Translations under genes and position numbers: made by a program
Notes under the pieces: model-generated
Database searches by the model: none
Told to the model about the DNA's origin: nothing
The model's input: only the letters and a program-made list of their open reading frames with translations
NCBI GenBank assembly: GCA_035079385.1
Contig: JAVHKY010000048.1
Coordinates: forward strand, 499,501 to 563,500
Origin: Aspidiotus rigidus
Taxonomy: Eukaryota; Arthropoda; Insecta; Hemiptera; Diaspididae
DNA: 64,000 nucleotides
Direction of reading: 5' to 3'
Shown here: piece by piece, positions 32,317 to 42,878 of the stretch
Layout of the letters: each line of letters begins with the position of its first letter
Position numbering within the stretch: position 1 is the first letter of the stretch

Positions 32317-34460
32317 TACGTAATATTTCTAAAATATGTACATGATGGAGATATGTTTGCTGAAATAAAAGATTACAGAATATAGGAAGAACTTAGTCTC
32401 TCGAAGCGATGTTTCGAGTAGTACAATGTATGATAAGTAGTAATTACGAGTGATATTCTTGGAAATGCGTAAAAACGTATTCTTTATGATAGGTACATGC
32501 GATTATTGTATAAGTTTTGAAAATAGGCATAATTGAAATGAAAAGACGTAGGTATTCATATATGTACACTGTATAAAAAAAACAAGAGATGGCATGAGAA
32601 AAAAAAGGGAAAAAGAGAGAAAAAAAAAATATATATTCAGCATTAGTATATGAAGGTGTTACGCGAAGATTTGTGACGTTGGGCACTCTGGAATGTGCTT
32701 GAACTGAAATTTTGCTGATTTTCTGTTGGATGACCAATTTGTGTAGGTAAGTAATTTCGACGGTGATTCGTTTTCGTGACGTAGAGCTGGAGATTTGATG
32801 ATTATTGGAACGGGACAGCTGGAACCAACCATTTGATGTTTGTGGTTTCTCTATGATGAGCGCAACGAGACTCGAGTGCGGCTTTGCTATCGCTGCACGG
32901 AGCCATAACGCGGGCAATTTCGTAAATACTTGTTCTCGTATTTTGATTTGAAAATTTTTTCATCTCATTGGAGTTAGGGTCTCGATCAATTGCTGTTGCA
33001 GGTGCCGTGAGTGAGTAATTTCTTGAAGATCGTAGGTGCATAAGATTATTCTTCATGTGATTGGGAGAGGAGTGAGTTGAGATTTAATGGAGGGGGTGGA
33101 GGAAAAGGAATATTTTGACAGGTACGAGTGAGTAATATGTAGTATAATACAAAAATTAAGAAAAATATTATTGCAAAAAGAGTTAAAAAGAGTATATCGT
33201 TGTAGAATTTGGACGAAAACATACGATACCTAATTATTTGTATAGTGATATGTTCAAAATTCCGCTCGTGTTCCACCGTTTTTTTTTTTTTTTGTTTTTT
33301 GTAATCATTATTAAAGATAGGATGGTAGGAGTCGTCGAGCGCGATAGTGTTTATTAGACCATGTTCGATTTCATTTGGCGCGTAATTCGTGTACAATGAT
33401 AAAGATTGTTCGATGAGCTGAGCGTTGCACGAAACGTAAACAAGAAACGCGCCAGAGTTCTGCGCTTCGATTATTATCTATCTATAATAGTAAAAATAAT
33501 AGTAAAAATACAATCTTCGTCCCTTACGTTTCCTCGCCCGAAAGAGTCTGAAAAACGCGAAAATTAGCTAAAACGATGCGATTTGTACTTTGTATATGTA
33601 TTTTTTGTACGATTTATGAAACGTTAAAAATAGCTAAAAACCGTTGTGATAGAAACTAATAAACCGAGGTGCTATATCTTAGCTACCACAGAATTTCAGT
33701 CTGATGATAATTATTTTGTAGTTGTAGGAACACTATTGTTTCATTTTTAATCATTTCGTATAATCCATTTTGTACGAAACAGATGTTAATAATCGTGACA
33801 TGAAATCGGTAAACGATCAGTGGACAAACACGATTTTACATAAATGGAAAGAAATACCATCGTCGCTGTAAAGAATATCATGTTGAAAAAAATTATTAGA
33901 AGTAGCTTGCACAGATAGGAAAGAGAATAACGAAGATGATACCTATACAAAAAATATTGTATTCAAGGAAATTTTGGATTAGGGAAAAAGTTTCATGGAA
34001 AGTACCGTTGATTACACAATGACGAGAAAAAGAATAATACCAAAGTACCTACACACAAAAATGTAGTCTTCAAGGAAATATTGACTTAAATTTGTTCGCA
34101 AAATTCTAGGTACCACTAAATATAATTCATCATTAATAAGAAAAATAATGAACTGGAGACAAGACGGATCAAACGTTTGAAAAATAATTCTTTGTATTAC
34201 CCGCACAGGTAACATAAACAATAATTATTCCGTCATTGGAAAACGAATTAAATACACATTAATTCTCTGATTAATATTATTAATAATTTACTATTATAGA
34301 TAAATTAAGGACAACATTTACTTCATTATTTATGTTGACTATGGATTATAAACTGGAGGACTTGACATCATCACGATTTAACAGAAGAATACTTATAGAA
34401 TGGTGAATTACAAAAATCGGGACTCGACGTCAAGAATAACTGTTAGTTGGAGGTGAGTGG
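32317..34460. other. Stretch with weak minus-strand frames only
   Basis: A 116-codon minus frame (33046-33396) encodes a Lys-rich segment, a strong hydrophobic stretch (ILFLTLFAIIFFLIFVLYY), and a Pro-rich tail. An 84-codon frame (32802-33056) and part of a 157-codon frame (32444-32917) follow on the same strand. None resembles a known family, and no convincing splice sites link them. Diverged direct repeats of about 60 bp occur near 33920 and 34020. It is most probably non-coding. Confidence 0.3.
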
Positions 34461-34466
34461 ACTCGA

Positions 34467-34718
34467 AAGATTATAATATTGATGACCTCGAGTAGAAAAA
34501 GTGAAAGAGAAAAGGGAAAATGAATCAACTCATCTTTGGAATCGAAACATTTTTGTTCTATTCGTTCGTAGATTACAGGAGGACGACACAGAGGACGACA
34601 CGTAGAATCAATTATTAGGATACGGATAATTAAATGAGGAGAGAAGTCTGAAAAAGAAGGAGAGTTTGCATAAAAATTTTGAATACAGGTCCACGCAGAA
34701 AAGTAATCTACAGAATTT
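34467..34718 (+). repeat. ~250 bp direct repeat, copy 1
   Basis: This copy shares order and sequence with 35558-35795: GACCTCGAG, AGAAAAAGTGAAAGAG, GATTACAGGAGGAC, AGAATCAATTATTA, GTTTGCATAAAAATTTTGAA and TACAGGTCCAC...AGTAATCTACAGAATT. The two copies are 1.09 kb apart in the same orientation. They could be small LTRs or a segmental duplication. Confidence 0.75.
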
Positions 34719-35468
34719 CTACTTCTTTTTTTTTTTTTTCAGAGTAGAAATGTCTACATTATTTACCGAAGTTGTCAGTAATGTTAGGTGAGAGGGTGAA
34801 GTTTTTAGGCGTGCGAGCAGTTTGATCATATATAGGATAACTGATGTCAACCAAAATCAGAATAAAAGTTTTTGACGATTAGATAAATGATGTAGTATGG
34901 AGAATTATGTGGGTGTGTTTTTTAGAGATGGGGTAGGGAAGTATAGGCTTAAACCTAATGTGAGAGACATGTACTCAGGAAAAATAGAGGGAGCGATTCT
35001 GCAGAGATCACATTGACTAAATGAATGTTGTAGTGAAGCTTTTGATCAGATTCATATTATTCAACCAAAAAAGGTGGAATTGAAAGTTGTAATGAAAAAC
35101 AATGGCGTTTACAAAGTCAAACAAGGAATTCAGAGATCCTCTTCTATGGAATGGATTGTTTTCAATATTGAGAATTGAATTCAAAATCTGAGTCCCAAAA
35201 AATAGATTGCATTTGATAAAATTTCTAAAATTGAACCAACTAAAGCAGGAGAGACTCGAAAAAATTGGAAAAAGTAAGACTTTTGAGCAGTATATGACAG
35301 ACAGGGGATAGTAAAAATTTGTACTTTTAAAGGAGTCAGATTTGAAAACATTTCAAATATTGGGAATCAAGCTAAGTATGTATGACAGAAGAGGATCTTA
35401 GAAAACATTGAACCACCAAATGAGTTGAAATCGAAGAAATTTTGTACATCAAAAGAATACTCAAACCT

Positions 35469-35542
35469 ATGTCACATTTTTGAAATCTGGAGAAATAGGT
35501 GACACCTGTTTCCTCAGATTGCAAAAATGTGACTTAGGTCAA
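35469..35542. repeat. Short palindrome
   Basis: CCTATGTCACATTTTTGAAA and CAGATTGCAAAAATGTGACT form an imperfect inverted repeat with a small loop, between the two direct-repeat copies. Confidence 0.55.
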
Positions 35543-35557
35543 GAGTGCATGGGGCAG

Positions 35558-35795
35558 TTGATATTGAGGACCTCGAGAAGAAAAAGTGAAAGAGGACAGG
35601 GAAAATGAATTAACTAATCTTAAAATCAAAAGGTTTTTATTCTATTAATTTGCAGATTACAGGAGGACAACAAGAAGAATCAATTATTACAATATGGATA
35701 ATTAGAAGAGATGGATGCAGAAGACTGAAAAAGAAAGAAAGTTTGCATAAAAATTTTGAATACAGGTCCACAGAAAAGTAATCTACAGAATTACT
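35558..35795 (+). repeat. ~250 bp direct repeat, copy 2
   Basis: Partner of 34467-34718, with about 80-85 % identity by eye. It lacks a short GACGACACAGAG duplication that copy 1 carries. It is followed by AT-rich sequence and, at 35985-36001, by GGCGCGCCGTCTTGCTAG, which resembles a Helitron 3' end. Confidence 0.75.
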
Positions 35796-36176
35796 TACAT
35801 ATAAAAAATTTTTTTCGCAAACAATTCATTGACAATGTCCTACTTCTTCTGTTTTGCAATGAATGACAGACAATATGAAAAAACATTTGAAAATTTAAAT
35901 GACACAAGTATTAAAAAATAAAAAATATGTATTTTTTAATTCCAAAAAATGTCTAAATATAAAAATATAAGACAACGAGAGAGGCGCGCCGTCTTGCTAG
36001 TTTTTTTATACGTATACTCCGAAAGACGAATAGCTGTAAAGAGAAGGATTTGAAATTACATATTGTCGATATTTGACCATAACAATTTTCGGTAAAATAT
36101 TATCAATTGAAGGTGAGGGCAGACGTGTGCATTAAAAATAACAATGCTGATTTAAAGCGGATAAGTTGCTAAAGAC

Positions 36177-36899
36177 CACGGTATAAGATGAAGAGGTAGT
36201 GACACGAACGTATTCCGACTGTGGTAAACGCTGTCCGTGATTTTGAAGTAGTTCTGAACATTCCGAGCGCAGCGCTCGTGATGAAAGTGATGGGTAATGT
36301 ACAGAGTCTTATGGGAACGCCGCTACTTTCAAAAATTTGTGGTGCAACGCGAGAAAAGGGACCAGTCTGGCCGAAGCGTTTTTCCACAGCGCACGTGTTG
36401 ATAGTTGAATAGGTGTAACGCGAGAAAAGGGACCAGTCTGGCCTGAGCGGTTCTTCACAGAATACGTGTTAATGTCTCTAAATTTCACGATAATCCGTTC
36501 ACTCTAACGCGAGATATTACGATTTTCAACTTTGAACACCTGTTCTGTGAAGAACCGCTCAGGCCAGACTGGTCCCTTTTCTCGCGTTACACCACATTTA
36601 TTGCAGGATTAGGAATCAGCCGATGCATTTCATATTTGGCATAAAAATACCATTTAATCTACTCTATAAAATTTTGAAAGAATCATCCTTCTAAGTAAAT
36701 TCTTGGATTTTTTATAATCCTTGGAAATTTCATCAATACTAGGGTACCAACGGTAACGTCTCGGCGCAGGTGGGGTCTGGAAGGAACAGGGAAACAGCCC
36801 GAGTGTTCGCTGCAAACCTAGCGGAAGTTTGTACGTACAACTTCAAAACTGCGGACACGATTTTAGCGTTGTGTCATTACCTCTTCATCTTATACCGTG
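36177..36899. mobile_element. Foldback composite with thrice-used 49 bp word
   Basis: The outer arms CACGGTATAAGATGAAGAGG at the left and CCTCTTCATCTTATACCGTG at the right delimit about 720 bp. Inside, a 49 bp word (GGTGTAACGCGAGAAAAGGG...) at 36412-36460 is matched perfectly by its inverted complement at 36545-36593. A diverged direct copy lies at about 36341-36389. The 84 bp spacer between the perfect arms could loop out as a cruciform. No protein is recognised. The nested inverted structure suggests a foldback transposon. Confidence 0.75.
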
Positions 36900-36959
36900 C
36901 TAAAGACTCTGATCGTAGACCAGTGATTCAATGTTACAAAGTTTTGTTCGCGTAGCGCA

Positions 36960-37330
36960 ATGTTGAAGCGTGTGGCCTGAAAGAGGAGTGAATTTTCCAG
37001 AAAGATTATGAACAGCGAGAATAGATTGCTCAATTCTTATTTGACAAGATGCGATGTACCTACACTGTATATAAGATAGGAATACTTATTTGGAGAATAA
37101 ATAGTATCTTCGTTTTCGACTTTGCGAAACAGTATGCGAAACGATTTTCAGTGACGACGTAGGTAACGATTTTCAGCGTTAGCGCGGATCTTGTGAAAAA
37201 AACGAAATAACGTCACCGATGGTCTTTTATACACGGAAAACAATTGCGAAAAAACTATGAAGTAAACATACCGCACGAAAACGTATACTTCCGATGTACA
37301 AATTTGTCTTCAAAGTACTTATTTGTGTTT
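36960..37330. other. Stretch without recognised content
   Basis: No gene, repeat or inverted terminus was seen. Confidence 0.4.
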
Positions 37331-37475
37331 TAAAGCCTTGCACAGTACCAACAAGTGTTGTAGGTGAGTCTTTATAACTCGTACATACATTGCTTCACTC
37401 GCTTTGCTCGTTCCGCAAACGTATGTACTCGTTATGAAAAGACTCACCTACGCCACATGTACTGTAAATAGCCAT
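37331..37475. repeat. Foldback module (family with 59491-59583)
   Basis: GTAGGTGAGTCTTTATAACT with CGTACATAC pairs with GTATGTACTCG and TTATGAAAAGACTCACCTAC. The core is TTCACTCGCTTTGCTCGTTC. The ends, TAAAGCCTTG at the left and CTGTAAATAGCC at the right, are shared with the copy at 59491-59583, which has lost the core. Confidence 0.75.
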
Positions 37476-38329
37476 TTTTCTATTTTGAATAAGATGCGCA
37501 CAAAATTAGGCTGAAAAAATAATATTCGAATGGCCCTTCAGAGGTGAATACTACTTTCCGCAACACCAAATTCACGTGAAACCGGTTGATTGCCATGAGC
37601 TTTGGCAAAAATTATAATTTTTCTTTTTTCTCTAGGAATTGCACTCGTTGTACTACCTACTCATAAATGTCGATACATGTATTAGGTACGTGTTCATTTT
37701 CTACGCGTGTTATTTTGATCTACAATACATGTATTAGGTCACTAGGTGTTCATTCACTTTGTGTAGTTTCAGGAAAAAAATTTCTTGACGTTTTCGCTTG
37801 TAACTTATACTCGTATATAATGCGCTCTCGAGTATAGTGCGCACCCCGTATTTGAAGACTTCCAAAATTGAAAAAAGGTGCGCATTATAACCGCGCGCAT
37901 ACGGTAGCTTTGGCTCTTGGTGAATTATGATATTTGGAACCAAATAAACGCCCTGCATTTGTGTTTTTTTTTGTGAATGAAGTCAGTCGATCGGATGCAA
38001 AGACTAGGAACGCAAGTCAGCATTCAGCAAGTGAATCATCATTACTCATTAACAGGAAAAAGAGGATTATTAAGTAGGTTGATGTGTTCTTGATTGATTG
38101 CATCAATAGAATTGTGATTGGAATTATGAATACTTACAGACGTGATTTTCGATTGCTTTCTGTGAATTATGAAATTTCAAACTATCTTGTAGGTTCTTAC
38201 GTTTTGATTCTGAGGAACTCTCATGCTCTAAATCAAAAGAGAAACAATGAGATTTAACCTACTTACTTACAAATCTCGGAATGAAATTTTAAAAAATATT
38301 ATCCTAATAGTAGGAGTAGTTTGATGTAT
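37476..38329. other. Stretch without recognised gene
   Basis: The direct word TACATGTATTAGGT occurs twice (near 37673 and 37726). Nothing else was recognised. Confidence 0.4.
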
Positions 38330-38700
38330 TTCTGATCAATTGCGTAAATACAATATGTAGAATTGTGGTTCAAATTAGGAATACAGAACATGATCTTTGA
38401 TTGTATAGAATAATATCTACCCTAATTAATTTACTCGTCAATTGAATTATCTAGTTCCAGTAGAATTTCAATATTAGAGGAAGTGGTTAGATCTGCCTGC
38501 TGTGATATTCAGTGAAGTTTTAAAGGAATTCTGAAAAATATAATGGCAGTAAGCTGTTTGTTGATTGAGTTTGGAATTACGTATGTGTTACTAAGTATAT
38601 TCTGGTGGGAACAGTGAACTGGGTGGCAAGTGGGAAAACATTATAAGCTCTCTTGAATCCGCTCTGTCATGTAGGTAGTAGGCGTCTTACAGCCAGGGCA
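38330..38700 (+). repeat. Dispersed repeat, copy 2 (partner at 12838-13190)
   Basis: Same order of blocks as the 12.8 kb copy, ending with AGCTGTTTGTTGA. A hairpin-forming GCAAGCGCAAGCTTGC follows at about 38741. Confidence 0.6.
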
Positions 38701-39094
38701 AGTGATAATCCATCGGCGGCATGCCCTAAACTGCAAGCGCAAGCTTGCTCTGTTACTTGTGATTTCATTTTTGCATAACAGTTTCTAAATTTCAGGAAGT
38801 TTTTCATTAAGATATACATTCTCTGTCTCTTGAGGTTATATTTTTTCCTAGAAAATTTTATTTCTCGTACAGTCTTTGTTAAGAGTGACTGAGATAGTCT
38901 TTAAACATCAATATTGATGATAATGTACAAATATATCGTTTGATTAGTACTGCACGTATACATATTCTGTGTCACCTATGATTTTATTTTTGGATAGCAT
39001 TTTTCAAATTTCTGTACAGTCTTCAAGAAAGTTTCTTCTTCTCGATGCTTTCTTAATGGTAATATACCTACTGTATTTAGGTACAAATATTTAT

Positions 39095-39330
39095 AAGTCT
39101 CTGAGATTCCAGGTCTGAGCGGAACAAAGATGCAGATCTCTTGGTTTCCAGATCTTGACATAGAAAAAATCGAGATCTCTTGAGCTCTACATTTTGGTAG
39201 AAAAAGAAGCTCCAGATCTTTTGAAAAAAATTAAAAAATAAATTTCCGTCACGCAACAGTCAATTAGAAGAAACACACTCACGCAGTCGCGTGAGTAGTA
39301 CACGACTTTTCTTCCCACAATGTAAGAAAC
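39095..39330 (-). repeat. Dispersed AGATCTC repeat, inverted copy
   Basis: The reverse-complement counterpart of 28380-28600. It includes AAGATGCAGATCTCTTGG, CCAGATCTTGACATAGAAAA and GAGATCTCTTGAGCTCTACA. The terminal hairpin CTCACGCAGTCGCGTGAG (39281-39298) is perfect in this copy. Confidence 0.7.
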
Positions 39331-39485
39331 ATTGAGAGAGTCACTCCCTCTCTTTAAATTAAATACCAATGACCTGTCAATCATGTCAAACATTTGTAGA
39401 ATAAACAATAAAACTCAGTTTATAAATTCTATCACTACGATGTCACATCAACAGATAACAGAGTAAAGATACCTATAATCCAATA

Positions 39486-39610
39486 AGGAAACCTGAATTT
39501 TGTTATAATTTAGGCTAAGAGTCATCTAAAACCTACAAAACGTCTCCAGAAAAACCACTCCCCCTCCCCCTGTCCAAACTGCTACGAGGCTATAACAGTT
39601 GTTTCTAATA
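39486..39610 (+). repeat. AAACCTGAAATTTT repeat family, diverged copy
   Basis: AAGGAAACCTGAATTTTGTT, then GTCATCTAAAACCTACAAAA, a CACTCCCCCTCCCCCTGT block and GCTACGAGGC follow the order of the 42 kb copies. The closing hairpin is absent here. A CCTCACTTTTCTAGCTAGAA hairpin appears separately at 39967. Confidence 0.55.
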
Positions 39611-39685
39611 AAAAAGAGCTCTACAATCATTTTTTCCCATACCTTATTCTTAGCATATTATTAGTCTAGTATACTGTATATTAGG

Positions 39686-40766
39686 ATGAGTGGTTCAATT
39701 CTTTATCACTTCCGATTTCTGGCATCTCTTAAAGCTATCTCGAGCTGCTATTCCTCTCGTGCACTCATAAATTGCCTTCACGCTATCATATCATCATTTT
39801 CTATGCACACTCCACCCCAAAATTCTTCATCTGGGAATCCAGCTACAACGAGATCCCGAAAAACTAAAAAAATCGATGTCGAAACGAAAGAAGCAACCAA
39901 TCACCCAATAGTCAACCCCTCATTCCTTCCCTCACGCTTCAACCATTCCAAACGTATTAACAAAATACCTCACTTTTCTAGCTAGAAAATTCGGTAAAAA
40001 TATATAGCACCCAAGCCCGGTTTACTCGTTAGTCTAATCTCAAATCTCACTCAAAAAAGCCAGTCCAAATTGAAAATAATCTTTCCATCTCTTTTGACAC
40101 CTCAAATCAACTATGAACCACTATTAATTATGTACTCATACATGAAAAAATGACAAATAAATCAATTATTAATTAAGAGTGAAATCACCCAGGTATAGTC
40201 TCGCATCAGCACACTTGATGAAGATTAAAAAATTGTACTTAATCATTCAAACTCAAGGTTTTCACTAAAATCAGTCGAATAACAAATTAAGAAAAATAAA
40301 ACGTGAACCCACATTTTGGTCCTCATCCCAACGAAATTCAAGGCAAGAGGAGGTCATTTTAGCTCGGCTGCGAATAGGCCACACTCGTCTTACTCATACT
40401 TATCTTCTCACTAATCTCGCTCCTCCATCATGCCCTCACTGTCTCCAAGAAAATTTATCCGTTGATCATTTTATTTTCTCATGCCCCGTCCTGCAACACA
40501 CTCGAACCTCCCTAAATATATCTTCCGATATCAATGCAGCACTAAACAACAACTCCGAAACCATCGACTCAACCCTAACTTATTTACGCACCACTCAATT
40601 CTACAACTTCATATAATTCACCAACAAATTCCGTTCGATCGCCACTCAATTCCACCAATACGTACCTAATTTAACCTAATTCAAGTAATGTTCTAAAATA
40701 AGATTGTAACGCCGAGCAAATAACCCTCGTGCAGTTTATAATGCTCGTAAAATAATAATAAAAAAA
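39686..40766 (+). mobile_element. LINE 3' part: RNase H and C-terminal domain
   Basis: The plus-strand start, FRFLASLKAISSCYSS, recalls the FSDSLSALKAL helix of LINE-encoded RNase H. After a frame slip, IFYAHSTPKFFIWESSYNEI recalls WIPSHIGIxGNE, and VETKEATNHP recalls ADxxAKxA. Further on (about 40330-40610) comes RQEEVILARLRIGHTRLTHT, then PHCLQENLSVDHFIFSCP, the C-x-x-C-x(8)-H-x(4)-C zinc-knuckle end of Jockey/Loa-type ORF2. The 3' sequence ends in AAATAATAATAAAAAA at about 40766, a LINE-type tail that abuts the TIR element. Several stops are present and no active site survives. Confidence 0.8.
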
Positions 40767-40954
40767 CGAAGTGATTATTCGAAGGTACAGTACCGACGAA
40801 TAAAACGTTATTCGAAGGTACAGTATGGACGAATAGAACGTACGTTATTCGGAGGTATACAGCAAGGCAATATTATAGTAGCTAATGTTGTCCGTGTCAA
40901 TAATCAATTGTTCATTTAGTTTCCTTCTGCGACGATCGAATCTCACGTGCTTCA

Positions 40955-41443
40955 TTGCAACTTGCCACAAAATCACTTGCCATATATGATACCAATGCTG
41001 ACATTTATGGTTTAAATCGTGAAGCTTCTGTCGCCCTAAATGAGCGCGGATGCGTCCTTTTCTATCCAAGTTTGAAGGCACTTCAGCAACGACGTGAGGC
41101 CATGAGCATTGACGAGGGGTACGTGCGAGAAATTTTCGGCGAGGGAGAGAGTACCTACGAGTGCACAACGCTCACTTGCACGTGTACTTTTTACTGCCAA
41201 AATCAATGCCCATGTCGTCACATTCTCCTAAAGAGAGAGCACATTAACGTTACTCTCTTCAGCTTGTCCTCGTTCCACATGCGGTACCATCGAAGTACCT
41301 CAACCGCTACTTCTTCAATGGTATCTGATGTCACTACAAATGGCGAATGTGGAGGCCACCACTTTGTAGACGAGGATGACCTTGAAGAGAGAACCCATGC
41401 AGGAGAGGATATACAGGTATTGACTACCCGCGATACTTTGTAG
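40955..41443 (+). CDS. SWIM zinc-finger protein remnant of a MULE-like transposase
   Basis: A 162-codon frame lying wholly within the inverted termini. At about residues 68-95 it shows YECTTLTCTCTFYCQNQCPC followed by RHILLKRE. This is the CxCx(n)CxH signature of a SWIM zinc finger, placed after the catalytic core in MULE transposases and in ZSWIM proteins. An aromatic/basic LSSFHMRYHR follows, as in those families. The upstream DDE catalytic region is absent, so it cannot transpose on its own. An acidic C-terminal part (VDEDDLEERTHAGED) is produced by a 74 bp tandem duplication that continues past the stop. The start codon is simply the first ATG. The protein may be untranslated relic sequence. 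Confidence 0.6.
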   Translation: MQLATKSLAIYDTNADIYGLNREASVALNERGCVLFYPSLKALQQRREAMSIDEGYVREIFGEGESTYECTTLTCTCTFYCQNQCPCRHILLKREHINVTLFSLSSFHMRYHRSTSTATSSMVSDVTTNGECGGHHFVDEDDLEERTHAGEDIQVLTTRDTL

Positions 41444-41509
41444 ACGAGGATGACCCTGAAGAGAGAACCCATGCAGGAGAGGATATACAGGCATTGACTA
41501 CCGCGATTG
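41362..41509 (+). repeat. 74 bp tandem duplication
   Basis: CTTTGTAGACGAGGATGACC starts at 41362 and again at 41436. The two units differ at about three positions plus one inserted C. It lies at the end of the SWIM ORF inside the TIR element. Confidence 0.9.
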
Positions 41510-41966
41510 TCCAGTACCTTCGAATAACGTTTTATCCGTCGGTACTGTACCTTCGAATAACGTCATCCATAAAAAAAAAAACTATCGAGTATGACTAATA
41601 ATAATGAAAAATAGCTAGAAAAATGAACAACTCGCCATTGCCACTATCCGTTCAAAAATAAATTTAACAAAACAAATAAAATTTGACAAAACAAAATTCA
41701 ACGCTCTAGGGGCTGTGGGAAGCGAGATACAAGTGTACTAAATTTGAACGAAAAGGTTTCATCAGAAATAAAATCCAATGAACCCTTGGTAAAGAACGAA
41801 CGAAGAATGAACCTGTCGAATGATGAAAGGTTCTTCACAATACACGTACTGATAACGAAAGTGGTAAACGTATAGGAAAATCCGCTTCTCCTAACGTAAG
41901 CAGCTACTCGCAGCTATTTGTAAGAAGCTACTCGTAATAGTGAAAAATTTTCAACAAAAGTAAAAA

Positions 41967-42265
41967 TTTCTCGAGAACTACTCATCCGATCCTCAAAAAA
42001 AATGCAGGTGCACGTCTTCAAATATAATACTACAATATGGCCGAGTCACAAAAAAATCCATCGGGTAGTTTCGGAGGAGTTACGCGGACAAAAAGGTACT
42101 CGAAATACTGCAAAATTTCTCAACAAATTGAATATTTCTCGAGAACTACTCATCCGATTTTCAAAAAAATTGCAGGTGCACATCTTCAGATATACTACTA
42201 CAATATGGCCAAGTTACAAAAAAATCCATCGGGTAGTTTCGGAGGAGTTCCGCGGACAAAAAAAT

Positions 42266-42350
<85 letters not shown>

Positions 42351-42486
42351 AAACCTGAAATTTTCTTTTATGCTAGTTGTGATCTAGGACCCCTAAAACG
42401 TCGAGAAAGTTCATTACCCACTCCCCCTGTTGACCTTGCTACGGGTGTAATACCTCACTTTTCTAGTTAGAAAAGTCGGTAAAACA
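41967..42486 (+). repeat. AAACCTGAAATTTT repeat family, copy 2, with 168 bp tandem start
   Basis: TTTCTCGAGAACTACTCATC starts at 41967 and again at 42135, giving two ~168 bp units. Both contain GCAGGTGCACATCTTC-like and CATCGGGTAGTTTCGGAGGA blocks. The second unit runs through the (AT)40 tract into AAGGAAACCTGAAATTTTC, GATCTAGGACCCCTAAAACG and the closing hairpin ACTTTTCTAGTTAGAAAAGT (42450-42469). Confidence 0.75.
42268..42347. repeat. (AT)40 microsatellite
   Basis: Pure alternating AT/TA over 80 bp, expanded from the short AT tract that the other family copies carry at the same place. Confidence 0.97.
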
Positions 42487-42651
42487 AAAGAACGGCACTT
42501 AATACCACTATTTTTTAAATTTTTATTTTAAATAAAAACCGACGTTTCGTCGCTCACGCGACATCATCAGGGATTACTCGCGACGAAACGTCGGTTTTTA
42601 TTTAAAATAAAAATTTAAAAAATAGTGGTATTAAGTGCCATTCTTTTGTTT
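42483..42651. repeat. 169 bp near-perfect inverted repeat with PLE-type hairpin
   Basis: The arms run AAACAAAAGAACGGCACTTA, CACTATTTTTTAAATTTTTA, ATAAAAACCGACGTTTCGTC and mirror around a ~20 bp centre. The arms are about 74 bp with one or two mismatches. The centre on the minus strand reads CTGATGA-stem-GAAAC. This looks like two PLE-type 3' ends joined head to head, like the longer PLE loci in this window but with no coding part. Confidence 0.8.
42545..42571 (-). ncRNA. Hammerhead-like ribozyme core
   Basis: The minus strand reads CTGATGA (42571-42565), one extra T, a five-pair stem GTCGC-GTGA-GCGAC, then GAAAC (42549-42545). This is the order of the hammerhead core (CUGAUGA, stem II, GAAA). 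The flanking CCGACGTTTC and GAAACGTCGG pair, offering a closing stem. The extra base after CUGAUGA and the lack of an obvious stem I/cleavage triplet make activity uncertain. PLEs are known hosts of hammerhead ribozymes. Confidence 0.45.
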
Positions 42652-42878
42652 AAATTAATATAAATATATATGTAAGATGTAATATCTTGACAAATCTGGC
42701 GATGCTGTGTTTCCACAGAATCGAATCAAAAAGTCGAGTTCCCGAAGGAAAGGCAGGGCAGCTGACTGCACTCGGAAGGATAAACAGAACGAGAGAGGAA
42801 TAGCATTATATGATCGGAGCTCCGAACTTTGTCCGTGAGTAGGAGAGTGACGCGACTGACGGTGAAGAACGTTCACGT

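Larger units (their letters stand above)
40772..41566. mobile_element. TIR DNA transposon (MULE-like) with repetitive termini
   Basis: The left terminus ATTATTCGAAGGTACAGTAC (from 40774) and its inverted complement at the right (GTACTGTACCTTCGAATAAC, ending about 41562) agree over about 50 bp. Inside the left terminus the word TTATTCGAAGGTACAGTA recurs with a spacing of about 33 bp (40775, 40808, and degenerate at 40845). The right terminus has two copies. It encloses a SWIM-type zinc-finger ORF. Length is about 795 bp, so it is an internal-deletion derivative. The target duplication was not established. Confidence 0.72.

Noticed and set aside
35985..36001. Possible third Helitron 3' end
   Set aside because: GGCGCGCC then CTAG|T is suggestive, but the stem (AAGAC/GTCTT) is short and no matching 5' side was seen. 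It is kept only as a comparison point.
40845..41472. Minus frames opposite the SWIM ORF
   Set aside because: Antisense shadows. The zinc-finger signature supports the plus strand.
42002..42358. Two overlapping plus frames ending in a long Tyr-Ile repeat
   Set aside because: The repeat is translation of the (AT)40 microsatellite, and the rest is a non-coding repeat family.
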